A stretch of DNA of 64,000 nucleotides from Ceratotherium simum simum (taxonomy: Eukaryota; Chordata; Mammalia; Perissodactyla; Rhinocerotidae). Below, piece by piece: positions 1 through 11,135 of this stretch. Made by a program: the position numbers and the translations under genes. Location: NCBI RefSeq assembly GCF_000283155.1, contig NW_004454224.1, forward strand, positions 12,283,722 to 12,347,721. The letters run 5' to 3'. Each line of letters starts with the position of its first letter. Position 1 is the stretch's first letter. The notes beneath the pieces are model-generated. The model saw only the letters and a program-made list of their open reading frames with translations, was not told the origin of the DNA and did not search any database.

Positions 1-1440
1 GAGGGGCCGGCCCTGTGGCCTGGTGGTTAAGTTCAGTGCACTCTGCTTTGGCGGTCCAGGTTCAGTTCCTGGGCACGGACCTATACCATTTGTCAGTGGC
101 CATGCTGTAGTGGCGACCCACTTACAAAATAGAGGAAAACTGGCACAGATGTTAGCTCAGGTGAATCTTCCTCAATCAAAAAAAAAATAAGAGCTAACCA
201 TTAAAGGGGCTATTGATTCCCCATCATTTCTCTTGAGACAGTGCATCATGTGCTCCTCTGCAATATTGTTACTGTTGACATTCACGACGCATTCCAGTGT
301 GTACGTGTACTGGGTGCTGGAGGGAAGGAGTGCCAGAGTGTGACAACCCCTGCTTGGAAGGAGCCTTCGGTCTGGTTGGGGTGATAATCCCTGCTCCTGT
401 GGCTGGGGTGTTGGATGGTTCCCAAGCACATTTCTCATGTGATGCAAGTGTGGCCAGTGCAGGCCATGGAGAGTGCTGACAGGAGCATGACGCTGCCCTG
501 TTCACAGGCAGTACGTCTCCATGGACAAGGCTTGCTCCTCACTAGGTTCATGTTCTTGAGCGGAAGAACTTGAACTTGCTTGCTCGACAGGATATTACAC
601 CTGTCTGCACGGTGCAGGAGAAATGGATAAAGATGAAGCCCAACTCTACAGCAAGTTTTTTTGTGGAGGACAAAGCATTTGGGGGCATCAGCACCTTCCC
701 TACTTGACTTGCAAGAAAGTTAATTTTGCCTTTTGGACAGTCCTGTTGATACTTATTTTGTATTAAGTGATAAATTATATGCTAAAATTATATGCTAAAA
801 TTATCCTGACCAATTTATATTTATTAAGGAAATGTTAGGCTCCTGATTCCAGTCAGTGGATTTTGATATCCTGGTGTGTGTGGTCATCTTTGCTGGGATA
901 TCACTGTTTGACCTGCACCAGGCACACAGTGCTCAGTCTGCAAGTTATGCTCAGTGCCAGATGCCACAGAACATGATGTATTTGGGCACTTAGATTTTAG
1001 AGCTTTCCTGTAAGGTAAACACTGGGCACTGGGAGAAGATGTAGTATTTCTAACCATTTGGTATATTCCATAAAGCTGTATTTGCCTTTTTCTTATAAAT
1101 CAAAGAAGTGCGTGCATCTTTCTATGCTGATAAAAGTATACATTTGGAGGATATATTTTTTCAAATGTTCAATTGCATAAAATTTTCCTTGCCAGAACTT
1201 TGATCACATCTCCCTACGCATAGTAATATGTACTGTGCAATATTGTTAAGCTTATTAGCCTGTTAGAATAAAATACTTATGCTTTTTATGTGTATTTCTT
1301 TTGAGCTAGACTTTTTACTTACTGCAGCTTATAATCAGTGTTAATTTGTGTTATTTCTTAAGCAATTTCCTCCTTAACTTTTTATTATAAATTTGACTTC
1401 TGACATGTTTTATAGTTAAAATTGTACTTTTTTCCTTTAG
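1..1440 (+). other. PPP6R3: Intron, 3' part, before window exon 1
   Basis: The interval holds an ERE SINE at its left edge. The rest is AT-rich sequence in which I recognise no exon or repeat. It ends in the pyrimidine-rich acceptor tttttcctttag. I looked for the preceding PPP6R3 exon and did not find it. Confidence 0.8.
4..188 (+). mobile_element. ERE-type tRNA-derived SINE, diverged copy
   Basis: The copy begins GGGGCCGGCCCTGTGGCC and continues with the GTGGTTAAG A-box-like stretch, the CCATGCTGTAGTGGCG core and GATGTTAGCTCAGG, ending in an A-run. It is more diverged than most copies in the window. Its tRNA-like B box has decayed to GGTTCAGTTCC. The left edge is at the window border, so the 5' target duplication cannot be judged. 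Confidence 0.85.
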
Positions 1441-1553
1441 CGTCATTCAAATGCATCACAGTCACTTTGTGAAATTGTTCGCCTGAGCAGAGACCAGATG
1501 TTACAAATTCAGAACAGTACAGAACCAGATCCCCTGCTTGCCACTCTAGAAAA
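1441..1553 (+). CDS. PPP6R3: PPP6R3 window exon 1
   Basis: The exon opens in phase 0 after tttcctttag and encodes [20 protein letters not shown] and onward to ATLE, plus the first two bases of a Lys codon. The donor is gtacgt. It encodes part of the alpha-helical SAPS region used to hold the PP6 catalytic subunit. By family alignment from memory it starts near residue 210. The reading frame is open throughout and joins exactly to the next exon to give the continuous [13 protein letters not shown]. Confidence 0.95.
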
Positions 1554-2852
1554 GTACGTTTAAAACTCTGTTCTTGTTCTTTCATATTGGTGCTGTTTGA
1601 TGTGTTACCATTGTGAGTGGTTGGTCAGTGTTCCCTGTGTGGGAACCACGTCCCTGGAGAATGCCCTTGGGTGGGTGAGAAGGCAGGAAAACCTGCTTAC
1701 CTGATCTCAGCCATTGTGAGGCCCAGGGGAGACCTGCAGGGTAAGAGTGGAAATAAATGGCATTTGCGTGCAGACTTTGGACTTTTGCAATAGCTGTAAA
1801 CCGGAATCCTGTAACGCCTTCGTTAGGTGGGTAGCTGCATCGTGACTTCACTGCCTCCACGGTGGAGGAGACAGAGACAGGGCCTCTCTCTGCTGGAGAA
1901 CAGTCTTATGTACAAACTGATTTGACCCACTTTAGTCAACAGTTTTTATCAGAAGCTCTTCTTAAGGTTTACTCTCCCTCTACAGCTGAGGAGGGGCAAC
2001 CTGACGACCTGATTTGAAGGGTTGCACATCTTGTGTGTTTCATTTCTTTGTACTGCTTCTGCCCTTAGTTTTAGACAGTTCCTTATGAAGAGCCATCTCA
2101 TGTTTAGGCGGAAGACAGCTTGAGGATGGTGTGCTATTTTGAAATTTGTGAATGGCCAATCTGTGTGTACTAGTTTTTCTAGATTCACACATTTTCAGAA
2201 AGAACATTTACCGTCAAGCATGGGCATACGTTGGACCTGCATCCATACAGCTGGAAGTTATTTTAATAAATGAAAATCAGGCATTTCCCCACTTTAGATG
2301 AATAATTGGAAAGAGTGCATACAGTTAGAAATGTTAAGTACGAATGACAGTCTTGCTTCAATTTATTGCTACTGTCGTTTTTTTTAATGACTTTGTCAGT
2401 CCTTTTTTAGTCCTCCTGTATATTGAGGCTCATTTGGCACCTTTTGGCTTAGCTATCTGGAAGGCCCTTTTATTGAAATAAAAAATTTGTGTGTATTATT
2501 TACTTGGCAAGCGTGAGACAAGCAAGGAACAGATTAGAGACAAGGTATCTTGCTGTAAACTCTGTCTTCTGAGAAGTCAAGTTGTATGTATTGTAGAATA
2601 GGAAGGAGTTGACTAGTTCTCCAAAGTAGCAAAACTTAAAAGAGATTATCGGCTTTGGAGTAAAATGTCATTTTACCTGCCTCATTTCAGTTATTCTTGG
2701 CAGTGTGACACATGTACTCCTTTTATAACATACAGGACATTCCACATTCAAATACTAATAATCGTAGTAGTGTTAGGTTTAACCATGTAAAATTGCCATT
2801 TGAGTAGCTTAAAAAAGTGTTGAATATCAGCAGTTTCATATGGTTCATGACG

Positions 2853-3395
2853 GCACTGTCCAATAGAAATATGAAAGTCACACGTGGGCCGGCCCAGTGG
2901 CGCAAGTGGTTAAGTGCGCGTGCTCCGTTACGGCGGCCCGGTGTTTGCCAGTTCGGATCCCGGGCGCGCACTGACGCACCGCTCAGCAAGCCATGCTGTG
3001 GTGGCGTCCCATATAACGTGGAGGAAGATGGGCATGGATGTTAGCACAGGGCCAGTCTTCCTCAGCAAAAAAAAAAGAGGAGGATTGGCAGATATTAGCA
3101 CAGAGCTGATCTTCCTCACACACACACAAAAAAGTCACATCTAATTTTAAATTTTCTAGTAGCCTCATTAAAGTATAAAGAATAGGTGAAATTAATTTTA
3201 ATAATATATTTTATTTAATCTAATAGATAACAAAATACTATTTCAACATAATATTCATTTTAAAAAGTATTGAGATATTCTACATTCTTTTCTTTGTGCA
3301 AAGTTTTAGAAATCCAGCATGTATTTTACACTTAGGACAGGTCAGTTCAGACTAGTTACATTTTGAGTGTCCAGTGGCCATGTGTGGTGAATGAC
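2853..3395. mobile_element. Old MER-type non-autonomous DNA transposon remnant, split by a SINE
   Basis: The left end reads CACTGTCCAATAGAAATATGA. After the inserted ERE the sequence resumes with CACATCTAATTTTAAATTTTC and runs to CATTTTGAGTGTCCAGTGGCC near 3375. The two halves read as one ancient mammalian repeat by eye. The exact family is not certain from the sequence alone. Its right end is decayed. Confidence 0.55.
2884..3130 (+). mobile_element. ERE SINE, full length, with target-site duplication
   Basis: The head is GGGCCGGCCCAGTGGCGCAAG and the B-box-like motif is AGTTCGGATCCC. The core is CATGCTGTGGTGGCGTCCC, the two-part tail is CTTCCTCAGC(A)n then GATTGGCAGATATTAGCAC, and a CACA/A-run ends it. 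The flanks AAAGTCACA at 2874-2882 and 3131-3139 are identical and mark the insertion. Confidence 0.95.
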
Positions 3396-3763
3396 TCCCG
3401 TCTTAGCACAGCTTTGCCTTGAATGTGAGATTGATCAGTAGTAATCACTGAGTTCTTTAGTGCCATCAGCCCTCTGTTCACACAACTCTATTTGAACCAA
3501 ATACGGGATCTAGCCATTGGAGCCTTTGTACACACTAGCTGTTATATTTAGGCTGTCTTTAGTCCTGGATCAGGCAACTGTAACTTGATGCAGATAGGTA
3601 CATGCTTAGAATTGACATCGTTAAATATTTGTTGAGAGTAAATTTCTTCAAGTACATGGACCTGATGAGTCAGGGGCCCCATGATGTCACCGAGTTAAAC
3701 CTTCACTGCACTTAGCAGTGAGGAGACTTACTCTGTAATAGTGCCTCTTCCCATACTCTTCTT

Positions 3764-4027
3764 TTTATTTTTTTAAATTTTATTTATTTTGTGAGGAAGA
3801 TTAGCCCTGAGTGAACAGATGCCAGTCCTCCTCTGTTTTTTGCTGAGCAAGATTGGCCCTGGGCTAACATCCATGCCCGTCTTCCTCTACTTTATCTGGG
3901 ATGCTGCCACACCATGGCTTGACAAGCGGTGCATCGGTGCACGCCCAGGATCCGAACCTGTGAACCCCAGGCCGCCGAAGTGGAGCACACGTACTTAACT
4001 GCTGTGCCACCAGGCTGGTCCCCCAAC
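3764..4027 (-). mobile_element. ERE SINE, reverse orientation
   Basis: Read on the minus strand it starts with the GGACCAGCCTGGTGGCACAG head and ends in an A-rich tail (the T-rich 3764-3790 on the plus strand). It contains AGGTTCGGATCCTGG and CATGGTGTGGCAGCATCCC. The duplication ACTCTTCTT at 3755-3763 and 4028-4036 flanks it. Confidence 0.93.
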
Positions 4028-6365
4028 ACTCTTCTTGAGAACGAGAACCAACCTCTTTTAATATCAGACGTGCTCCCACATTATGGTGGTTCTTTTAGTA
4101 TCTGTTGATTGAGAAAATACACAGTGACAAAAGCTTCTATGAGTTTAGTAAACTTTTATTAATCATAATAGCATCTTGTATATATTTCATATGTTATTAT
4201 ATAATAATGTATAATATCTATATATATTTGATAAATTATTATCTAGTAATATAGTAATATTATATTAGATTACCTAACTTACTATAAAGCCAAACAACCC
4301 ATGGGTTTGATATCACCGTATATATAAACACCGTATGTATAAATAGAATTGTAGGCTAGCACTTAAGGAAAAGTTTGTGATGAGCTAAGGTTAAAGAGAA
4401 TGGTAAGGATGGGTAGGGTACAAAAAGGTCTCTGAGAAACTAGACTGAAGTGTCAGGTAATGAACATCAGCTTGGGAAACAGTCTGGGCTTAAGTTGAAT
4501 ATATTCAGTTTAGTGGCTCTGTGGAGAATTTTGAAGTTCAAAAATTCCTTTAAAGACAGTTATCAGGGTTAGACGGTACAGCTCTAACTTCTTGATACTT
4601 ATGAGGTTAGAATGAGTTGGGGTTTGATCCCAGTTGAGCCAATTAGTTTATAGAAGTGAGTCTTGCCTCTGACTGCCCCTATGACAACAAAGGCGAACCA
4701 TTGTCTCAAAGGCATGGGTAGAGCCCCTGGATGCTCCATGTGTCGAACAGCTCATGTCATGGGTTTACTGATGCTCATCCAAGAACTCCATTCTTTTTTA
4801 ATGTGAAAGCGAATATATTTTCTCTTGCATGTAAATAAACGCTTTATTTAAAGAATATGAAGAAATTCCGTTTATCCTGTTTGGTAAGCTCAGTCCTTCA
4901 GTCTATGATTTCTTCTGTATTTGGTGATATTTGTATGTTTAGATAAGACTCAGAATATGGCTCAGCTACTGTGTTGCATCTTGACCATCAAATTTTTGCT
5001 GGTTATTTTATTATTTTTGTCCATTAGTAAAATGCTTTCATGGTTACAGTATACTTCCAATTTGATGCAGCCATGAAATAGTGAGGGCCTCTTTGTTAGC
5101 CACTCCCTTTAGGCATCAGTATTTATGAAAGTATGACACCGCTGTCTGATAAGTAAGAACACTACGATCGATCGATCGAGAAGGTGGACATCCACAGATG
5201 GATGCCGCATCGGTAGCCCTCTACCTGGAGTGAGGCTGCTATCTGAAGAATATACGTATTTACTGTAAAAAAGCCATCTGTTTTCCAGAGCACAATCCCC
5301 AACCTAGTATTTATTTTAGAAACTGCTGTGTGTTTGGTGACTTGTACAGTACTGCTTTGGGTAGAGGTCTCACAAGCAATTTTAGGGCTGGTCTGGGAGT
5401 ACTTGAAGGCTACTTCCTGCAAGGGGATTCTCTGAAGTTAAGTTAGATACCAGTTTTATTTGCTTCCCTCACATAGAAAGATATCCTTTCCACTTGCTGC
5501 CCTAGCCTGGCAAGGGGTGATCAAGGGAACTGGTGTTGGGATACAGTGAGCGCCACTGTACCTTGGGATGACGGGCATCTCTGCCAGCTGAGAAATAGGG
5601 ACAACCCATTGTATGTCATATTGAAAGGGAGATTCCATTTCTTAATCCACATGGATTCTGAAAATTACTGAGATCCTAAGAAACTGAGGTTTTCCTTGAG
5701 AATGTCCATATAAATTTACCTAACAGGTTACTCTTGTGTTTTACATTATGACCTTGCATGTATATGGGAGAGGTGTAATGGGAACAGCCTGCAGAGAATA
5801 CTTTTTGGGCAGTAGTTTAGTCAAATCCATTTTATTGCTACCATATTATTTTGATTTACCAAATTTTAATTGTAGAGTAAAATGAAACAGTTGATCTTTT
5901 CTTTTACCTGTTTTAGATCTTTGTTAATTATACGTTAATGCTTTTGTGGGAAAACATTTATGGGTTCTAATTAGCCTTTTTGAAAAATTCCTCTCCTTTT
6001 GTGAGGTTAAGAGTTCTAAGTCTTAATCACCACCCCCAGCCACCACTAGCACCAGCACCACTGTGGTCTGAGTGAGGTGACTTCCAGTCTTGAAATACTT
6101 GTTGGCTGTCAACAAGATTGGCAAAGGCAAGCAAGGCCCAGATGATTTTGCTGAGAGGAGAGGGTAGGGATATGTATATATGGGAGTGTTACATTTGTAA
6201 TAAACCGGATCACTTGCCGACTTTAATAAATGTATTAAAAATAAAATATTGTTAAGTAAAACAAGTACACTGGTATAATACTTATCTTACTGGTAACATG
6301 ATCTTTTTCTCTGAAGTTGTTAAATGATGTTAAATTAGCATGTGACTATTAATTTGTTTTCCTAG

Positions 6366-6479
6366 GCAAGAAATTATAGAGCAGCTTCTATCAAATATTT
6401 TCCACAAGGAGAAAAATGAATCAGCCATAGTCAGTGCAATCCAGATACTGCTCACTTTACTTGAGACACGACGACCAAC
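6366..6479 (+). CDS. PPP6R3: PPP6R3 window exon 2
   Basis: The first G completes the Lys codon split across intron 1, then [20 protein letters not shown] runs to [12 protein letters not shown] plus two bases of a Thr codon. The acceptor is ttttcctag and the donor is gtaagt. The segment is amphipathic and helix-like, as expected for the SAPS repeat region. The frame is open, and the phases match both neighbours. Confidence 0.95.
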
Positions 6480-8437
6480 GTAAGTTTTCCCGTTATCTTC
6501 TAAAATGAGCCATTTTGTTTTGCTTCTGGAGTTTTTAAAAGCTAAGAGTTAGGTTGTTGGTTGATAAGCTACGATATCATGCCCTTGAATTTCAGGTGCT
6601 GAATCTTTTTCTGCCGTATAAACTGTAAGTTAGCTTTATGTGCATGTGATATGTATATGTAGGGATGCAGTTGAAAAATCTGGTTTGGCGAACGCTATTT
6701 ATTGGCAGTATTTGCATTCTAGTCATTTGGGTCTTTGTAGTAGTTATGAAAATGCTACTGTATAATAAGTGCTACAATAAACAAACCAAAAACGTGTATA
6801 ATGGCTCAAACACAAGAGAAGCTTATTTTTTGCTTATGAAAATTGAAAGTAGGTGTTCCTCCTGGTTTCCTCCAAGTGGCAATTCAGGGACTCTCTCTGT
6901 CTTGTGATGCTTTCCTACACATGCTAACTTGAGGCCTCAGATGGTTTTTTTCAGGGTTTCACATGTGAGGGCGGTGCAGTTTATGAGGCTGTTTTAAAAT
7001 GGATGGGCAGGTGGCTTGATCCCTTAAGGAAAAATTTGTGCTGTTTCAGAATCAGAAATATAGTGTGTTTTTCCCATGTATGTGCCCCTGGACTGGCCAT
7101 TTAATGTTTGTCATGTTATTCTTTACAGATTATGTCCAATGCTAATTTACTTATTAATTTTCAGAGTTTTCTAGTTGTTTCCTGGAGCATGAGAATTTGA
7201 AGAGGTGTGTATATGTAAGCATTCCAGGAGTGTGTGGTTTAGAGATTATAGTTTGTATTTTCTTACTCACTGTTGGATCTATCCAGTAAACCAGAGGGCA
7301 TGAAGAGGAGGACAGAAAAGGTCTGCTGTCAGCATATGAAAACTTTGGCCATCCAAGGTTTCTGGTTTTACTTTTAATGATGTCATTTTGTTTTCTAGCA
7401 AAATAGTGAACACAACCTTACCAATCCCTGCTTCCCCAATTCCTGATTTCTATTCCTGGTTTGTTTCATCTTTGGTTAGTGATAATGGAAGGGCAGCGTG
7501 GCCGCACTGTTCAAGTATGTTGTAATTTGGGGATTGTGTCTGTGTCTTCCCTGGTAAATCATATTTTAAATTATGTCACCAATAACATATTAATCAAGTG
7601 GTTCAGGACTGTCATCTTGTAGTCACACTGCGGGGCAATTGCACCATCTCCTAAAATGGTTTAAAAGCACATGAAGTGATGCTGTGAGGTACATACCAGC
7701 TACCCTGACTTGAGAAAGGAATAAATCTGAGGAAAAGGATACGTTTTTGTGTATGGAAGAGGAAAAAAAAACACACAGTTGCATAACTTAGAACAAACAG
7801 AGAAGATATAAAAAAAAGAAATGATAGAAGGAAATTTCTGACCAGAAGGAGCTTGCCTGAAGACCAGAAAGGTTTAGCAAATACTAAGCAAGATTAACTT
7901 TAAAAGGGAAGGGCCCAGATCTTAGGCTTATCCTGCTAAGATTTCTGAATCCCATGGATAAAGGGTAAATCTTAAAAGTATCTAGATGGGAAAAAATGGG
8001 TTAACTGCAAAGCAAATCAGATTGCCAGACATCTCATTTGTAAAGCTAAATAAATACTGAAAAACAGGGCCGGGTTGTGACCCTGCAATACTGTTGTTGA
8101 TGTGTGAGGGCAAAAGAGACATTTTCAAGCATACGAGACCTCAGTGTTGCATCTGTGTTCTGTTTCTGGGGTAAATTACTTGAAGATGGACTTTACCAAA
8201 GCCAAACAGAAAATAAGTTAGAATAAAGAACTTCAGATGAGGAAATATATTGGTAAAAGTGATGATAAATGAAATGGATAGAGATGTGAAAATTAATATG
8301 ACTGTAAAAGTTAAATGTTAAGAATGAATAATTAAAAAGTCAAATATTGAAAAACCAGAATAAATTCCAGATCATTTTTTAACAAAACTCAATAAATAAG
8401 GAGAAGGGGTAAGTTAGTGCATATTAGTTTTTATCTT

Positions 8438-8658
8438 TTTTTTTTTTTTTTTTTTAAAGATTTTATTTTATTTATTTTCCCCCCCAACGCCCCAGTAGAT
8501 AGTTGTATGTCATAGCTGCACATCCTTCTAGTTGCTGCATGTGGGACTCGGCCTCAGGATGGACAGAGAAGCGGTGCCTCGGTGCGCACCCGGGATCCGA
8601 ACCCGGGCCACCAGCATCAGAGCGCGCGCACTTAACCACCAAGCCACAGGGCCGGCCC
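8438..8658 (-). mobile_element. ERE SINE, second structural type, reverse orientation
   Basis: On the minus strand the usual head AGGGCCGGCCCTGTGGCTTG and GGGTTCGGATCCCGGG are followed by a different body: CCCACATGCAGCAACTAG, then GGATGTGCAGCTATGACATA and a C/A-rich tail. The common CATGCTGTGGCGGCGTCCC core is absent. The 13-bp duplication TAGTTTTTATCTT at 8425-8437 and 8659-8671 flanks it. Confidence 0.93.
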
Positions 8659-9654
8659 TAGTTTTTATCTTATACTGAGGAACTGGGGTACTTTTATATG
8701 CAGTTTGTTTTTTCATCTTGAAAAAATTATATTTTTTCATCTTTATAAAATTATAGTTCGGGATATGTTTTTTATAAATGTAGAAAAATAGTAGGTTATG
8801 ACCCTCACCTTAGGGGCCAGGACAGCAAAGAAACCCTGAGAATCATAGACACAAGGGTAATTTGCACACACCTGCAAGCCCTTCTCAGAAAATAACTGGT
8901 GGTAGGGCGAGAGACCAGAGAAAGCTTCCCTTGCAGAATAGGCCTGAGGACATGAAGCAGCAGTCTTTGGGGGAAATGCATGATTCCCCGCCGGGGTCCT
9001 TCTCCATTCTTGCTGCTACTGAGTAAAACTCTTAAGCCACTGAGGAAAGAGTAGCAAACCCTGTAACCCTAAAGGCATAGGTGGAGACCATTTGCAGTGG
9101 GAGCAAGGGGCCATAAAAAACACTATCCTGTGGGAGAGGCAGGGACATGTTCTGGGCCCAGACTGTTAGAGTTCCCCTACTGCTGAGCTAAGGGCAGGAT
9201 CACTGAAAAGGACCGACCCCTGAGACCCAGGGACACTTCGGCTGCTGGAGACTCAGGCTGAACCAGAACAACAGAGCATTTCTCCCCACTCATCCCTCTC
9301 CGAGTACCCCTCTCCAGGCCTCCAAGCGACCAGTAACAGCAGCAGTCTGTGGATGGAGGAAACGCTAGTGTGGAAAGGAGACTCTCCAGGCACAGGAGCA
9401 AGCTTAAAAGGAAGAACTTTAGCTAAGGGTGGAGCAGACATCGAGAAAAACTTGGCAACCCAGCCCTAACTGTAAATACAAAGTAACTTGAGATGAATTT
9501 GAAGTCTAGCACACTGAGGGAAATGTCATAGCAACAACAAAACCCAACCTAGCTCATATGCCAACTGATAGAGGTTGATTCACACCCCGCACTAAACACC
9601 TAGAAAAAAGGGACATGTCTGTTCCAGACAGAGATACTGTTTACATCAGTTTCT

Positions 9655-11135
9655 GCTTTCCTATACAGGATGTCCACCTTTCAACCAAAAATCACAAGAC
9701 AAAGAAGCAAGATAAAAAGACCCCCAACAAACTCTGAAGAGAAAAAGCCATCAGTAGAACTAGACTCGGGGGCCAGCCCGGTGGCGCAAGCAGTTAAGTG
9801 CGCGCATTCTGCTGCGGCGGCCCAGGGTTCGCAGGTTCGGATCCCGGGCACGCACCGACGCACCGCTTGTTAAGCTATGCTGTGGCAGCGTCCCACATAA
9901 AGTGGAGGAAGATGGGCACAGATGTTAGCCCAGGGCCAGTCTTCCTCAGCAAAAAGAGGAGGATTGGCATCGGATGTTAGCTCAGGGCTGGTCCTCCTCA
10001 CCAAAAAAAAAAAAAAAAGAACTAGACTTAAAAATGTTGAAATTATCTGACAGGGAATTTAAAATAACTGTGATTAATCTGTTAAAGGCTTGTGGAAAAG
10101 GTGGACAATATGTGACCAGATGGAGAATTTAGCAGAGAGCTGGAAGATCATATGGAAATGCTAGAAACGAAAAACAACAGAAATGAAGAATGCCTTTGGG
10201 CTTATTGGTAAACTTTGACATAGCTGAGGAAAGAATCAGTGTAGGACGTTAGAAATTACCCATACTGAAATATGAAGAGTCAAACCAAAAAGACAGTTAC
10301 AGCCCACAATAAGGGGATATGTTAGAGGGACACAGGAGCCAACTGAAAGAGCCCCCGTTGGCCAAAGCTGGAATAATCTGCACAATAAAGTAAAGCAGTA
10401 TTATATTATAACCCAAAGTATAAAATTTCCTTAAGTCCATACTGATGTAAGTAAATGATTGAATAAATGGGGAGAAGAGACAGCTCTCATGCAGAAGAAT
10501 TCCAAATAGTTCATGTCGATGCTCCCTCCTCAAGGAGGAAGAACAAAACTCCCCACTCTTTAAGTGCATCGTGCACATCATGACTTCCTTCCAAAGAGTA
10601 CAGTATGGAAAGAGAGAATAAAACTCTGTCAGGTTTGACAGAGAACGCTGACAAACACTTCCTCAGATGATCAAGGTCAACAGCCAGTGATAAGTTGTGT
10701 TGCTAGTATGTACCCTTGATACGATGTGATAAAAAGGCATTTACCTGTGTCGTCTTCCTCTCAAAGACCCGTGATCGTGAGGAAGACATAAGATAAAGCT
10801 CAATTGAGGAGCATTCTGCAAAATACCTGACCGTTAAAATCTGAGTAACTATCACAGCCAAGAGGAGGCTAAGGAGACATGACACTAAATATAATGTGGT
10901 GTCTTGAATGGGCTTCTGGAATGGGGAAAGGACTTTAGGTAAAAACTAAGGAGATCTGAATAAAGTATGGATTTTACGTATTAATATTGGTTCATTAATT
11001 GTGACAAATGTATTATACTAATGTAAGATGTTAATAATAGGGGAAACTGGGCATGGGTGTATGGGAATTCTCTGTATTCTCTTTGCAATTTTTGTGTAAT
11101 AGGAATAGACATAACAGTTAGACAGAAAATCAGTG
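9655..11135 (+). mobile_element. Old LINE-1 segment, 3' part, split by an ERE
   Basis: The sequence from CTATACAGGATGTCCACCTT onward, and the later stretch CACAGCCAAGAGGAGGCTAA to GATGTTAATAATAGGGGAAA, read as decayed mammalian L1 with its 3' untranslated region. No intact frame remains. The left limit is uncertain, and sequence from about 8800 may belong to the same element. Confidence 0.6.
9767..10017 (+). mobile_element. ERE SINE, full length
   Basis: The head is GGGGCCAGCCCGGTGGCGCA, with GGTTCGGATCCCGGG, a GTTAAGCTATGCTGTGGCAG core, GATGTTAGCCCAGGGCCAG and a 16-base A-run. The duplication AGAACTAGACT is found at 9756-9766 and 10018-10028. It sits inside the older LINE-1 segment. Confidence 0.95.

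Larger units (their letters stand above)
1554..6365 (+). other. PPP6R3: Intron 1 (4.8 kb)
   Basis: This intron contains an old MER-type repeat split by a young ERE, a second ERE in the reverse direction, and a very AT-rich tract around 4190-4270. A short (GATC)n run lies at about 5165-5179. The rest looks unique to me. Its ends are gtacgt and cctag. Confidence 0.85.

Noticed and set aside
5165..5179. (GATC)n run
   Set aside because: It is only about four units long and is simple sequence with no supporting context.
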